Below are positions 10,029 to 19,127 of a stretch of 64,000 nucleotides of DNA, piece after piece. Within the stretch, counting starts at the first letter, position 1. Every line of letters begins with the position of its first letter. Below the pieces are notes generated by a model. That model saw only the letters and a program-made list of their open reading frames with translations, ran no database searches and was not told the origin of the DNA. Where the stretch lies: contig NZ_CP132384.1 of the NCBI RefSeq assembly GCF_030758775.1, forward strand, positions 2,019,948-2,083,947, written 5' to 3'. This DNA comes from Bifidobacterium asteroides. Its GTDB lineage: Bacteria > Actinomycetota > Actinomycetes > Actinomycetales > Bifidobacteriaceae. A program made the position numbers and the translations under genes.

Positions 10029-11375
10029 TTAAACGACCAGACTCAGCAGCAAAGTAACTCCTAGAGCTATAACAGATGTGATCGATGTGCCGACAGTCAG
10101 CGTCTTGTAAGCCTGTGGAACGCTTATATGCAAATATTCCTTGACCATCCAGAACAGAGAATCAGTCACATGCGTCAGCCCAATGGCGCCGGCTCCAATG
10201 GCCAGAGCCAGAATCGCAGGCGAAAGGCCGGGATTCGCCGTCAGCATGGGCAACACGATCCCAGCAGCGCTGATCATGGCCACAGTGGCAGAACCGACAG
10301 CGAAGTGCAGTATCAAAGCTATTAGCCAGGCCAGGATGATAGGACTGACCGGCAAATGGGAGAAAGCCTTCGCCAGACCGGGCGCGACACCCGAAGCCGT
10401 CAACACCGCATTGAAAGCCCCTCCAGCTCCGATGATCAGCAGAATTCCACCGATCGGGCCGAAGGAACCGTCGGTTATTTCTTGCAACTGCTTCAACCCG
10501 AACCCTTTGCTTAGCCCGAGGGACCAATAAGCAAACAGGAGAGCAATGGTCAAAGCCGAGATCGGGTTTCCGATGACATTGATCCACTTCATCGCCAAGG
10601 TGTCACCCGGCAGCACCCGTTCGCATATGGTTCTGGTCACCATGATCAACAGAGGCAGAAGAATGGTAAGCAAGGTGATGCCGAAACCAGGAAGCTCCTT
10701 CTCGCTCTTTTCGTCAAAAGAGCCCATGCCGCCTTCTTCGTCTTTCATCAGAGCAGGGTCATGTGCTGGTATGGCAAAATGCGCAAACAAGACTCCGCCG
10801 ACGAGAACGGAGGGGACCGCAACGCACAAACCCAGTAAAATCACTGTCCCAATATCGGCATGCAAGGTCCCTGCGATTGCCGTAGCGGCCGGATGAGGCG
10901 GAAGAATACAGTGCACCACCATCAAGGAAGTAGCCAAGGGAATGCCAATTTTAAGCCGTGATATGCCCGCCTCTTTAGCCACCACAAAGACCAAGGGCAC
11001 CAGAAGAACAAAACCAACCTCAACAAAAACCGGTATCCCGCAAATCAAGCCAAGCAAGGCCATGATGATTGTTGCATGCTGTTTGCCGAACACCCGCAGC
11101 ATGGTCTGCGCCAACCGCTGAGCCCCGCCCGAGACCTCCAGCAATTTACCCAGAACAGCCCCGAATCCAATGATCAATGTAAGAAATCCCAGGGTATCCC
11201 CAACACCCTTTTCTATGGTATCGGTGATTTTATCCAAAGGCACCTGGGTCACAAACGCCACAAAGAAAGCCGCAATCAACAGAGCGAGTGATGGATGCAT
11301 CCGGACCTTGACGATCAGTAACACAATTAGAGCTATGGCAATCAATAAGACCACCAAAAGCGGACCAGTATCCAT
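10029..11375 (-). CDS. dsdX: GntP-family permease, probable D-serine transporter DsdX
   Basis: 448-residue proton symporter of the gluconate permease (GntP) family, with about 12-14 hydrophobic helices. Family features include GFGAVLGKLLEVSGGAQRLA, the VHCILPPHPAATAIAG loop, and GAGGAFNAVLTASGVAPGLA. The start at 11375 (ATG, MDTGPLL) has AAAGGAGT upstream; the longer open frame from 11453 would overlap the promoter and is rejected. DsdX in E. coli belongs to this family, and the tight link to dsdA makes D-serine the likeliest substrate. Gluconate or another hydroxy acid cannot be excluded from sequence alone. Confidence 0.8.
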   Translation of the reverse strand: MDTGPLLVVLLIAIALIVLLIVKVRMHPSLALLIAAFFVAFVTQVPLDKITDTIEKGVGDTLGFLTLIIGFGAVLGKLLEVSGGAQRLAQTMLRVFGKQHATIIMALLGLICGIPVFVEVGFVLLVPLVFVVAKEAGISRLKIGIPLATSLMVVHCILPPHPAATAIAGTLHADIGTVILLGLCVAVPSVLVGGVLFAHFAIPAHDPALMKDEEGGMGSFDEKSEKELPGFGITLLTILLPLLIMVTRTICERVLPGDTLAMKWINVIGNPISALTIALLFAYWSLGLSKGFGLKQLQEITDGSFGPIGGILLIIGAGGAFNAVLTASGVAPGLAKAFSHLPVSPIILAWLIALILHFAVGSATVAMISAAGIVLPMLTANPGLSPAILALAIGAGAIGLTHVTDSLFWMVKEYLHISVPQAYKTLTVGTSITSVIALGVTLLLSLVV

Positions 11376-11412
11376 GACAACTCCTTTGTTTCCAGAACAC
11401 CAAGTAAATAAA

Positions 11413-11441
11413 ATTTTACTGTTGTAACTATTTATTGTCAA
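11413..11441 (-). promoter_or_regulatory. Promoter of the D-serine operon
   Basis: On the minus strand, TTGACA (11436-11441) and TAAAAT (11413-11418) are separated by exactly 17 bases, giving a near-consensus sigma-70 promoter about 40 bases upstream of the dsdX start codon. Overlapping AT-rich symmetry (AGTAAA...TTTACT) next to the -10 could host regulator binding. Confidence 0.7.
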
Positions 11442-11483
11442 ACACAGTGACAAATCTCTCTAGGAATATGTCAACATCAGGTC

Positions 11484-11516
11484 AAAAAAAAAATCGCCGC
11501 CACAAAGACGGCGATT
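11484..11516 (-). terminator. Rho-independent terminator of ilvC
   Basis: On the minus strand AATCGCCG, a 9-base loop and CGGCGATT form an 8-bp stem followed by an uninterrupted run of T. It begins 28 bases after the ilvC stop codon. This is the clearest intrinsic terminator in the window and insulates ilvC from the D-serine operon promoter. Confidence 0.93.
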
Positions 11517-11543
11517 CGCAAGAGGCCATAGACCTCCTAGAGG

Positions 11544-12593
11544 TCACTGCACCTGGGAACGGGCGATCTTGCCGGTGAAGGACTGGGCCTCGTCGGCATC
11601 CTTGACGTCCTTGTTCCAGGAGAACATGGCGCGCAGCTTGGGGCCGACTTCCTCGATCTTCTCGTGGGAGTACTTCTCCTGCAGCTCCTTGAACTTGGGG
11701 GCGCCGGCATCCTGGTCGTCGATGAACTCCTTGGCGAAGGAGCCGTCCTGAATGCGCTGCAGCTGGTGGCGCATCCTGTCCTTGGTGGACTCGTCCACCA
11801 CGGTGGAGGTGAAATCACCGTACTGAGCGGTGTCGGAGCAGGACCAGCGGGCCTTGTTCAGGCCGCCCTCGTTCATCAGGTCGACCAGCATCTTGAGCTC
11901 GTGGCAGACCTCGAAGTAGGCGATCTCCGGCTGGTAGCCAGCCTCGGTCAGCACCTCGAAGCCAGCCTCGACCAGGTGGTTGACGCCGCCCATGAGCACA
12001 TCCTGCTCACCGAAGAGGTCGGTCTCGGTCTCTTCCTTGAAGGTGGTCTTGATGGCGCCGGCGCGCAGGGCGCCCAGAGCCTTGGCATAGGCCAGGGTGA
12101 TGTCCCAGGCGTCGCCGCGCGGATCCTGCTCCACGGCCACGACCACGGGCACGCCACGGCCAGCGACATACTCACGACGGACGATATGGCCCGGGCCCTT
12201 GGGGGCCACCATGAAGACCGGGTGGTCGGCGCTGGGCTTGATGTAGCCGTAATGGATATTGAACCCGTGGGCGAAGGCGACAGCCGCACCCTCCTTGATG
12301 TTGGGCTCGATGTCGTCCCGCCAGATGTTGCGCTGGTACTGGTCAGGGGCCAGGATCATGACGATGTCGGCCTCCTTGGTGGCCTCGGGCACGGTCTTGA
12401 CCTCCAGGCCCTGCTCCTTGGCGAAGGGCACCGACTTGGAGTTGGCACGCAGGCCGACCACAACGTCCACACCGGAATCACGCAGGTTCAGTGCATGAGC
12501 ATGTCCCTGGGAACCGTAGCCGATGATGGCCACCTTCTTGCCATCCAGAACCGAAAGGTCCCCATCCTTCTCATACCAGATCTGTGCTGCCAT
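11544..12593 (-). CDS. ilvC: Ketol-acid reductoisomerase
   Basis: NADPH- and Mg-dependent cytoplasmic enzyme of valine, leucine and isoleucine biosynthesis; it isomerises and reduces acetolactate or acetohydroxybutyrate. The 349-residue size fits class I KARI. Residues 1-190 form the Rossmann domain with [21 protein letters not shown] and [15 protein letters not shown]; the all-helical knotted domain follows, with the metal ligands in [14 protein letters not shown] and [13 protein letters not shown]. The ATG at 12593 has AAAGGAGT upstream. It is a single gene with its own terminator; no other ilv gene is adjacent. The 266-base leader before it holds small GC-rich inverted repeats but no obvious attenuator peptide. 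Confidence 0.97.
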   Translation of the reverse strand: MAAQIWYEKDGDLSVLDGKKVAIIGYGSQGHAHALNLRDSGVDVVVGLRANSKSVPFAKEQGLEVKTVPEATKEADIVMILAPDQYQRNIWRDDIEPNIKEGAAVAFAHGFNIHYGYIKPSADHPVFMVAPKGPGHIVRREYVAGRGVPVVVAVEQDPRGDAWDITLAYAKALGALRAGAIKTTFKEETETDLFGEQDVLMGGVNHLVEAGFEVLTEAGYQPEIAYFEVCHELKMLVDLMNEGGLNKARWSCSDTAQYGDFTSTVVDESTKDRMRHQLQRIQDGSFAKEFIDDQDAGAPKFKELQEKYSHEKIEEVGPKLRAMFSWNKDVKDADEAQSFTGKIARSQVQ

Positions 12594-12859
12594 TATCTAC
12601 ACTCCTTTATGTGCGGTCCAACCGGACCGGCTCTTCCAGGCCGGGGGAACGCAAAATACTGTGAATTCCTGTTGTTGTTCCAGGCGGACGATGCTCTTCC
12701 GACCGGGGCGACGGATTTTGTCCTTGACCCCGATCCGTACCCTATGGATACGGTATGCCTCCAACCATACTCGTGATATGGCCAGATGGACTGTCCGCAA
12801 TTCGTTGTTCGGACACCGGCGCGATTCGAGGAACCGGCCGGCGGGATGCATCCCAAGGC

Positions 12860-14221
12860 TTACTTGGTGAAGTCCACATCCTTGGTTTCGTGGCAGGTCA
12901 GCACTGCCACCAGGCAGCAGACCGCCATGACGGCCAGGTAGAGCCCGACCGAGCGCACTCCCCAGTGGGAGGAGAGCCAGGTGGCGATGGTAGGCACGAA
13001 GGCCGCGCCCACGATGGCCGCCAAGTTATAGCCGATGCCGGAGCCCGAGTAGCGCACGTTGGCGTCGAAGAGCTCCGGCAGGAAGGCGCCGATAGGCCCG
13101 AAGGCGATGCCCATCAGGGCGAACCCGACGCAGAGGAAGACCATGACCTGGAAGGTGTTGTGATGGGCCATGAGCAGGTAGGGGAAGACCAGGCTGAAGA
13201 CCACCAGCATGACGGAGCTGCCGATCAGCACCCGGCGACGGCCGATGCGGTCCGCATAGACGCAGGCCAGCACGATGAAGAGGGCGAAGACCAGGATGGA
13301 GACCATGAGCATAAGCAGGTACTCCTGGTTGGTGAAGCCCAGTCCGCCGCCGCCCTGGGACTTGGGCTTGGTGCCGTAAGCCAGCGACCAGGTAGCCAGG
13401 GTATAGAAGAGCGTGTAGGTGACTGCGACCAGGAAGGTGGCCTGGAGCACCTGGCGCCAGCTCTTGCGGAAGACCTCCAGCAGCGGGGTCTTGACGACCT
13501 TCTGCTGATCCAGGGCCATCTGGAAGATAGGGGTCTCCTGCATGGAGACGCGCACAGCCAGACCCACGACCACCAGGATGGCGGAGAGCAGGAAGGGCAC
13601 GCGCCAGCCCCAGCTCAGCATCTGCTCGGGGGTGCAGAACATCTCCAGCAGGAAGTAGGTTCCGTTAGCCAGGAAGAAGCCGATGGGGGCGCCCAGCTCA
13701 GGGAAGGAGCCGTAGAGCGCCCTCTTGCCTTCCGGGGCGTTCTCGGTGGCCACCAGGGCCGCGCCGGACCACTCGCCGCCCAGGCCGATACCTTGCACGA
13801 ACCGGCACAGGCAGAGGACCACCACGGCCCAGAGTCCCCAGGTGGCATAGGTGGGCAGGACGCCGATCAGGACCGTGGAGCAGCCCATGGTCAGCAGGGA
13901 GACCACCAGGGTGGTCTTACGCCCCTGGCGGTCCCCGAAGTGTCCGAAGATCAAGGATCCCAAGGGCCGCGCGATGAAGGCGATGGCAAAGGTCAGCAGG
14001 GAGGCCAGCAGAGCCACGGTCGGATCGGTCTTGGGGAAGAAGAGCTTGGGGAAATAGTTGGCCGAAGCCGTCCCGTAAGCGTAGAAATCGTAGAACTCGA
14101 TGGCCGTGCCGACCATGGAGGCCCCGATGACTGTGCGAACCGAGCTGCGGGTCACACGGGTGCTGCCGGGCGCGGACGCTGCCGGGGCCGGGGAAGCAAC
14201 ACTGACGTCGTTTGCCGTCAC
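12860..14221 (-). CDS. MHS-family (metabolite:H+ symporter) MFS transporter
   Basis: 453-residue, 12-helix major facilitator of the metabolite:H+ symporter branch (ShiA, ProP, KgtP relatives). Evidence: IEFYDFYAYGTASANYFPKLFFP in the first helix, ARPLGSLIFGHFGDRQGRKTTL as the family loop 2-3 motif, and GEWSGAALVATENAPEGKR in the fifth-helix region. The start is GTG at 14221 with AAGGAGATGAGATGAA upstream. Substrate cannot be read from sequence; organic acids or osmolytes are typical. It is followed by ilvC and preceded by apbE, all on the minus strand. No operon link is evident because gaps of 266 and 294 bases flank it. Confidence 0.85.
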   Translation of the reverse strand: MTANDVSVASPAPAASAPGSTRVTRSSVRTVIGASMVGTAIEFYDFYAYGTASANYFPKLFFPKTDPTVALLASLLTFAIAFIARPLGSLIFGHFGDRQGRKTTLVVSLLTMGCSTVLIGVLPTYATWGLWAVVVLCLCRFVQGIGLGGEWSGAALVATENAPEGKRALYGSFPELGAPIGFFLANGTYFLLEMFCTPEQMLSWGWRVPFLLSAILVVVGLAVRVSMQETPIFQMALDQQKVVKTPLLEVFRKSWRQVLQATFLVAVTYTLFYTLATWSLAYGTKPKSQGGGGLGFTNQEYLLMLMVSILVFALFIVLACVYADRIGRRRVLIGSSVMLVVFSLVFPYLLMAHHNTFQVMVFLCVGFALMGIAFGPIGAFLPELFDANVRYSGSGIGYNLAAIVGAAFVPTIATWLSSHWGVRSVGLYLAVMAVCCLVAVLTCHETKDVDFTK

Positions 14222-14515
14222 TTCATCTCATCTCCTTATAGAAAAACCCCGCTGTCGGCAGGGTCTGATGCGATGAAGCCTATGCGTCCAGCCCCGCCTT
14301 CCGACGGGGTCGAACAATGAAGATTGTCGAGTCAGTCCGCCGGTGAGGACGGGCTAATAATTCGTGCGGACACGGTGCCGAATCGGCGGGTGTCTGACAA
14401 GCTGGTCATCACGGCGAACCTCCCTTCATCATCCTCGAATCGGATGCGTTCTCTGCACATCCGCATTGCTGCCGACCATAGGCCTGACACCGGCTTGCTC
14501 AACGAGACAGGTCCA

Positions 14516-15484
14516 CTATGTGGACGGATGGTTATTGGAGCCAGTAAAGAACCAACCAGGAAATTCGTCTGAGACCACGGCCTGACGGTCGGCATACATC
14601 AGGGCGCAGGAGAAGGAAAATCCGGCGGCCAGCACATCCGGCGGCACTAGGAAGAGGGCGGTGGCCAGACCATCAGCCAGGCCCGTGGGGTGTTCATTGT
14701 CCTTTTCTCCGGCCACCACCCAGGAGGCCAGCACACGGTCGACCGGACGGCCGTCGATGGCGTCCAGGATGTGGTGAAGTGCTGTCAATCCCGCCGCTGC
14801 GGCCTCCTCGGACCGGTCGGTCCAATGGCGACGGCTGGGTGCCGAGGCGCACAAGGAGCCGCGAGACAGCTCGATCCGACCTACGCCTGCCGACAGATCA
14901 CCGGGATCCTCCATGGCGATGGGGACCGGGTGAGAGGTCCGCATACGCATGTCGCCGCCGGCATCGATCAGGTACTCTTCGACCCGAGGTTCGAGTAGAT
15001 CGGCAATGAGGTCTACCAGATAGCCCTTGCCGACTGCCCCGAAATCAAGACTGACTGGGCCGGCAGTCATAAGGACAGCACCCTGACGCCTGAGGTCATC
15101 ACCCCAGGTCGGTCGCCCGTGGATCCGTCCCAGATGACCGGCGGCATCGGCCTGCAGCCGGAAGGTGGGCTGTCTTCCGTAGCCCAGACGGGTCAGGTCC
15201 TCGCCCACCATGGGGTCCAGGGCCCCGTCAGTGGCGGTATACAGCCTGTCATATAGGTCAAAGAGTCCTTGACAGTAATCCGGAAAGACGAACCTGCCCC
15301 CGTGACAGGCCTGGGCCATCTGCGCAGGTATGGCATCCTGCCTGAACCGTGACAGGGCCCGCTCGTAATCCTCGATCAGATCGGCAATGGCATCATGCAG
15401 CCGTTCTCCCAAAGGTCGATTCGTGGAGATGATGATTCCCGTACCCACCGCCCCCGGGAAGGCGGTCAGGCAGGGCAGACCCAT
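14516..15484 (-). CDS. apbE: ApbE-family FAD:protein FMN transferase
   Basis: Attaches FMN covalently to threonine residues of flavoproteins on the outer face of the membrane. 322 residues. Seen: ALSRFRQDA near the N-terminus, DGALDPMVGEDLTRLGYG at about 85-105, the SLDFGAVGKGYLVDLIADLL motif at about 150 (FAD/Mg binding) and LIDAGGDMRM. No clear signal peptide is present, and the N-terminus (MGLPCLTAFPG) is short for an exported form. The start lies 9 bases after purA, so it is probably co-transcribed with purA. The 294 bases downstream to the MHS transporter hold no supported gene. Confidence 0.85.
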   Translation of the reverse strand: MGLPCLTAFPGAVGTGIIISTNRPLGERLHDAIADLIEDYERALSRFRQDAIPAQMAQACHGGRFVFPDYCQGLFDLYDRLYTATDGALDPMVGEDLTRLGYGRQPTFRLQADAAGHLGRIHGRPTWGDDLRRQGAVLMTAGPVSLDFGAVGKGYLVDLIADLLEPRVEEYLIDAGGDMRMRTSHPVPIAMEDPGDLSAGVGRIELSRGSLCASAPSRRHWTDRSEEAAAAGLTALHHILDAIDGRPVDRVLASWVVAGEKDNEHPTGLADGLATALFLVPPDVLAAGFSFSCALMYADRQAVVSDEFPGWFFTGSNNHPST

Positions 15485-15493
15485 GGAAATTCC

Positions 15494-16795
15494 TCAGTCG
15501 ATCAGGGAGTGGATCTGCACGATCTGGTCGCGGCCCGGGCCCGAGCCCACGGCCGAGATGCGGCAGCCGGACAGGTCCTCCAGGCGGTGGATGTAGTCCT
15601 TGGCCTTGGTCGGGAACTCCTCGAAGCTCTTGGCGCCGGAGATGTCCTCGCGCCAGCCCGGCAGCTCCTCGTACACCGGCTGGGCGGATTGGAACTCGGC
15701 CTGGTCCACGGGCATCTGATCCACCCTGACCCTGGAGCCGTCGGAGCGGGTGATGTCGTAGCCCACGCAGACCGGGATGGTCTCCAGACCGGAGAGGACA
15801 TCCAGCTTGGTCAGCACGATGTCGGTCAGGCCGTTGATCTGCACTGCATAGCGGCTGACCAGCGCGTCGAACCAGCCGCAGCGGCGGGAGCGGCCGGTGG
15901 TCACCCCGTACTCGTGGCCCTGACGGCGCAGCCATTCGCCCTGCTCGTTGTCCAGCTCCGTGGGGAAGGGCCCCTCCCCCACACGGGTCACATAGGCCTT
16001 GGCCACGCCGACCACCCGGTCGATCTTGGTCGGGCCCACGCCGGTGCCGGTGCAGGCGCCCCCGGCTGTGCAGTTGGATGAAGTGACGAAGGGATAGGTG
16101 CCATGGTCCACGTCCAGCATGGTGGCCTGCCCCCCCTCGAAGAGGACATTCTTGCCCTGCTCCAGGGCCTGGTTGAGCATCAACGAGGTATTGGCCACGT
16201 AGGGCTTGAGCCGCTCGGCGTATCCCGCCAGTTCTTCAACGGTGGCCTCCACCTCGATGGCCCGGCGGTTGTAGAGCTTGACCAGCATCTGGTTCTTCTG
16301 GTGCAGGCTGGCCTCCACCTTGTCGCGCAGATGGTCGACATTGAACAGGTCATGCACGCGAATGCCCACACGGTTGATCTTGTCGGCATAGGCCGGGCCA
16401 ATCCCGCGGCCTGTCGTGCCGATCTTATGCTTGCCCAGGAAGCGCTCGGTCACCTTGTCCAGCGTCCGGTGGTAGGGGGCGATGATGTGCGCGGACTCGC
16501 TGATCCTCAACCGGCTGCAATCAACGCCGCGGGACTGGAGCCCATCGATCTCCTCGAAGAGGGCGGCCGGGTCGACCACGACGCCGTTGCCGATGACCGG
16601 GGTGATGGCCGGGTGAATGATTCCCGAGGGCAGAAGATGGAGGGCGTACTCCTGATCGCCCACGACCACGGTATGGCCGGCGTTGTTGCCCCCGTTGAAC
16701 CTGGCGACGTAGTCCATGTGCTCGCCGATCAAATCCGTTGCCTTGCCCTTGCCCTCGTCGCCCCACTGGGCCCCGACGATCACGATTCCAGGCAT
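15494..16795 (-). CDS. purA: Adenylosuccinate synthetase
   Basis: GTP-dependent condensation of IMP and aspartate to adenylosuccinate, the first committed step to AMP. 433 residues, full length. Seen: [20 protein letters not shown] (P-loop with the catalytic Asp), [42 protein letters not shown], the [23 protein letters not shown] segment and the [14 protein letters not shown] switch region. The ATG at 16795 follows AAGGAG. apbE is 9 bases downstream. Confidence 0.97.
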   Translation of the reverse strand: MPGIVIVGAQWGDEGKGKATDLIGEHMDYVARFNGGNNAGHTVVVGDQEYALHLLPSGIIHPAITPVIGNGVVVDPAALFEEIDGLQSRGVDCSRLRISESAHIIAPYHRTLDKVTERFLGKHKIGTTGRGIGPAYADKINRVGIRVHDLFNVDHLRDKVEASLHQKNQMLVKLYNRRAIEVEATVEELAGYAERLKPYVANTSLMLNQALEQGKNVLFEGGQATMLDVDHGTYPFVTSSNCTAGGACTGTGVGPTKIDRVVGVAKAYVTRVGEGPFPTELDNEQGEWLRRQGHEYGVTTGRSRRCGWFDALVSRYAVQINGLTDIVLTKLDVLSGLETIPVCVGYDITRSDGSRVRVDQMPVDQAEFQSAQPVYEELPGWREDISGAKSFEEFPTKAKDYIHRLEDLSGCRISAVGSGPGRDQIVQIHSLID

Positions 16796-16937
16796 ACGAT
16801 GCTCCTTATCCGCTGGTCGCCATCCAAAGAAAACAAAGGCAGACCATCCATAGACGAGCCTAACCCTACGTATGGAGCTGGAGGTCTTCCAGACCTTTCA
16901 CATCAGCATGGGTAGATCCGAAATTGGAAAAGTCTGG

Positions 16938-17792
16938 TCAGGTCCTGGATCCGATCATGGTGTCCCGGCCCCGACAGAGCAGGAAGACCACACTGACGAA
17001 CAGCCCTAGGATGACCGGAATCAGGGATGCTTCGATGCCGAATGATCCACCGGTCAGCAGGGTCGGCCCCTGAACCTTCATGACCATGAAGCCGCGTATA
17101 TCCTGGCCGGAGACCGGAATTCCCAAGAGGGCCTCAGTGAGGTTCCACCCTATATGAAAGCCTATGCAGATCCAGAGATTATGCCTGGATACCATGATGG
17201 AACCCAGCATAAGACCGGCTTCGATGGCTATGGCTAGACACGAGAAGAGGGTAGCCCCAGGGTTGAGAGCATGCATGAACCCGAAAAGAAGCGAAGTCAA
17301 AATCAGAGCAGGTACCCATCCCAGCCAGCGATCCAAAGCATGGAGAGCCACGCCCCGCATTATGAGTTCTTCAAAAACCGACGCGCAAGCCAGAACTCCT
17401 AAGGTCAGGATCTGGGAGACGCCGAATGGGCGGAAACCATCCACCCTGTAAAACCCAAAGATTATGAGGATGAAAGCCGAAAGAGCCATCAATCCGAGGC
17501 CGATGCCCAGTCCGCCCAACAAGGAGACGAAGAAACCATGGGCCGTCAACTCGGTAGGCTGACGTCCGGCCCACCTCACCATGACAACTTTGGCATAGAA
17601 CCAGATGCCGAAGCCCATGAGGAGGATGGCGACCAGCAGCACCAGCCATTGGGCCCATAAGGGACGGCCGGTCATCGGGGTCGTTGAGGAATCGAGCATC
17701 AGCAATACGCCGAACCCGAGCAATCCCCAAGCAGCAGTCTTGTGTATTCCCTGTCTGGGCGGGCGTGAATTGGATTGCGTATGCCGTTTCAT
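16938..17792 (-). CDS. CPBP-family intramembrane metalloprotease
   Basis: 284-residue polytopic membrane protein (about 7-8 helices) with the CPBP/Abi (prenyl-protease-like) motifs in order: FEELIMRG (EExxxR), FGFMHALNP (FxxxH) and IGFHIGWNLTEALLG (HxxxN). Such proteins process or bind prenylated or peptide substrates; bacterial roles include bacteriocin self-immunity. The ATG overlaps the fba stop by four bases (ATGA), so translation is coupled to fba. No bacteriocin gene is visible nearby, so a function cannot be assigned beyond family. Confidence 0.85.
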   Translation of the reverse strand: MKRHTQSNSRPPRQGIHKTAAWGLLGFGVLLMLDSSTTPMTGRPLWAQWLVLLVAILLMGFGIWFYAKVVMVRWAGRQPTELTAHGFFVSLLGGLGIGLGLMALSAFILIIFGFYRVDGFRPFGVSQILTLGVLACASVFEELIMRGVALHALDRWLGWVPALILTSLLFGFMHALNPGATLFSCLAIAIEAGLMLGSIMVSRHNLWICIGFHIGWNLTEALLGIPVSGQDIRGFMVMKVQGPTLLTGGSFGIEASLIPVILGLFVSVVFLLCRGRDTMIGSRT

Positions 17793-18853
17793 CTCATGGC
17801 CCGCCCTGCGCTGCCCAGCTGCTGGCAGGCTTCGACTACACGAGCCGCCATCCCGTCCTCGGCCTGGCGCCCCCAGGAACGGGGATCGTACTCGCTCTTG
17901 TCGCCGACCTCCCCATCAACTTTCAGAACCTTGTCGTAATTGGCGAACATGTGCCCTGCCACGGCCCTGGTGAAGGCGTACTGGGTGTCGGTATCCACGT
18001 TCATCTTGACCACCCCGTGGGCGACGGCCGAGGCGATCTCCTCCGGCTGCGAGCCAGAGCCCCCGTGGAAGACCAAGAGGAAGGGCTTGTCGGCAGGGGC
18101 GCTCGGGGCGGGGATGCCGCCAACCTCCCCATCAGATATTGCCTTGGCGGTCCTGGCCTGGATCCGCCCCAGCAGGTCGGGCCTGAGCTTGACCACACCG
18201 GGCTTGTAGGACCCATGCACGTTGCCGAAGGTAAAGGCCACCATGTAGCGGCCGCGCTCGCCCAGACCCAGGGCATCAACCACCTTGGGACCGTCCTCGG
18301 GCGAGGAATAGAGCCGCCGGTCGATAGCAGCCGAGTGACCATCCTCCTCGCCGCCGACAGTGCCCACCTCGATCTCCAGTACGGTGTGGGCAGCGCGGGA
18401 CAGCTCCAGCAGCTCCGCGGCCGTGGCCAAATTATCCCTCAGGGGCAGGCTGGAACCGTCCCACATGTGCGACTGGAAGAGCGGATCCTGACCGTGAGCC
18501 ACCTGATCCTTCTCGTAGGCCAGCAGGGGACGCACCCACTCGTCCAAGTATTGCGGGGCGCAGTGGTCCGTATGCAGGGCCACGGTGATGCTCGGATAGC
18601 GGGCGACCACCTCATGGGCGAATCTGGCAAAGGCGATGGAGCCAGCCACCCGGTCGGCCAGACGCTGTCCGGACAGGTAGGCGGCGCCTCCCACGGAGAC
18701 CTGAATAATCCCGTCAGACTGGGCCTCATCCAGCCCCTGCAGGGCCGCGTTCAGAGTCTGGCTGCTGGTCACATTGATGGCGGGATAGGCGTAGGACCCC
18801 CGTCTGGCCGCATCGAGCATTGCCGCATACCGTTCAGGAGTCGCTAAAGTCAT
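17789..18853 (-). CDS. fba: Class II fructose-bisphosphate aldolase
   Basis: Zn-dependent cleavage or formation of fructose-1,6-bisphosphate. Chosen start ATG 18853 (MTLATPERYAAML) gives 354 residues and matches the usual N-terminus; the open frame extends upstream to 18970 with unconserved sequence. GAGGG sits almost against this ATG, so initiation may be leaderless or atypical. Seen: YAYPAINVTSSQTLNAALQG, the Zn-binding HTDHCAPQYLDEW, EIEVGTVGGEEDG, the LVFHGGSGSQPEEI phosphate loop and VVKMNVDTDTQYAFTRAV. Divergent from the nucleoside hydrolase operon and followed by the overlapping CPBP gene. In bifidobacteria aldolase is not part of the main fructose-6-phosphate shunt, so a gluconeogenic or pentose role is plausible (inference). 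Confidence 0.94.
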   Translation of the reverse strand: MTLATPERYAAMLDAARRGSYAYPAINVTSSQTLNAALQGLDEAQSDGIIQVSVGGAAYLSGQRLADRVAGSIAFARFAHEVVARYPSITVALHTDHCAPQYLDEWVRPLLAYEKDQVAHGQDPLFQSHMWDGSSLPLRDNLATAAELLELSRAAHTVLEIEVGTVGGEEDGHSAAIDRRLYSSPEDGPKVVDALGLGERGRYMVAFTFGNVHGSYKPGVVKLRPDLLGRIQARTAKAISDGEVGGIPAPSAPADKPFLLVFHGGSGSQPEEIASAVAHGVVKMNVDTDTQYAFTRAVAGHMFANYDKVLKVDGEVGDKSEYDPRSWGRQAEDGMAARVVEACQQLGSAGRAMR

Positions 18854-19004
18854 ACCCTCATTATCGTCGGTTGCGCGGAAAAGCGGCCGGTCACTCGCAG
18901 CTGCAGACATCACCGATGGATTTGCAGGTCTCTGCCCTGATGGCGAACACCCCGCGACGCACTTTGACAAGCCTCCGAGCCGCAGGTAGTTTAGCTCCGT
19001 ACAG

Positions 19005-19026
19005 TTTGATGAAACGTTACATCAAA
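19005..19026. promoter_or_regulatory. LacI/RbsR-type operator upstream of the nucleoside hydrolase operon
   Basis: TTTGATG and CATCAAA arms flank a central AACGTT, giving an embedded TGAAACGTTACA that fits the LacI-family operator pattern with its central CG. It lies in the 274-base divergent gap between fba and the nucleoside hydrolase, about 100 bases upstream of the hydrolase GTG. Control of ribonucleoside catabolism by an RbsR-like repressor is the likely role; the regulator gene is not in this window. Confidence 0.65.
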
Positions 19027-19127
19027 CAGGTTGTTTGTTTCACGGCAGTAACGAATCAGCCTAGGGAAGGCACGACATAGGTAAGCAGAGGGTTGGGGCT
19101 GCCCATCCTTCTGGGAAGGAGACCAAC

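Noticed and set aside
12755..14320. 521-codon plus-strand open frame opposite the MHS transporter
   Set aside because: It is a codon-bias shadow of the transporter. The protein is low-complexity with His, Gly, Gln and Asp runs and has no ribosome site.
16938..17792. Bacteriocin immunity locus
   Set aside because: The CPBP gene overlaps fba and no small precursor peptide or transporter gene lies nearby.
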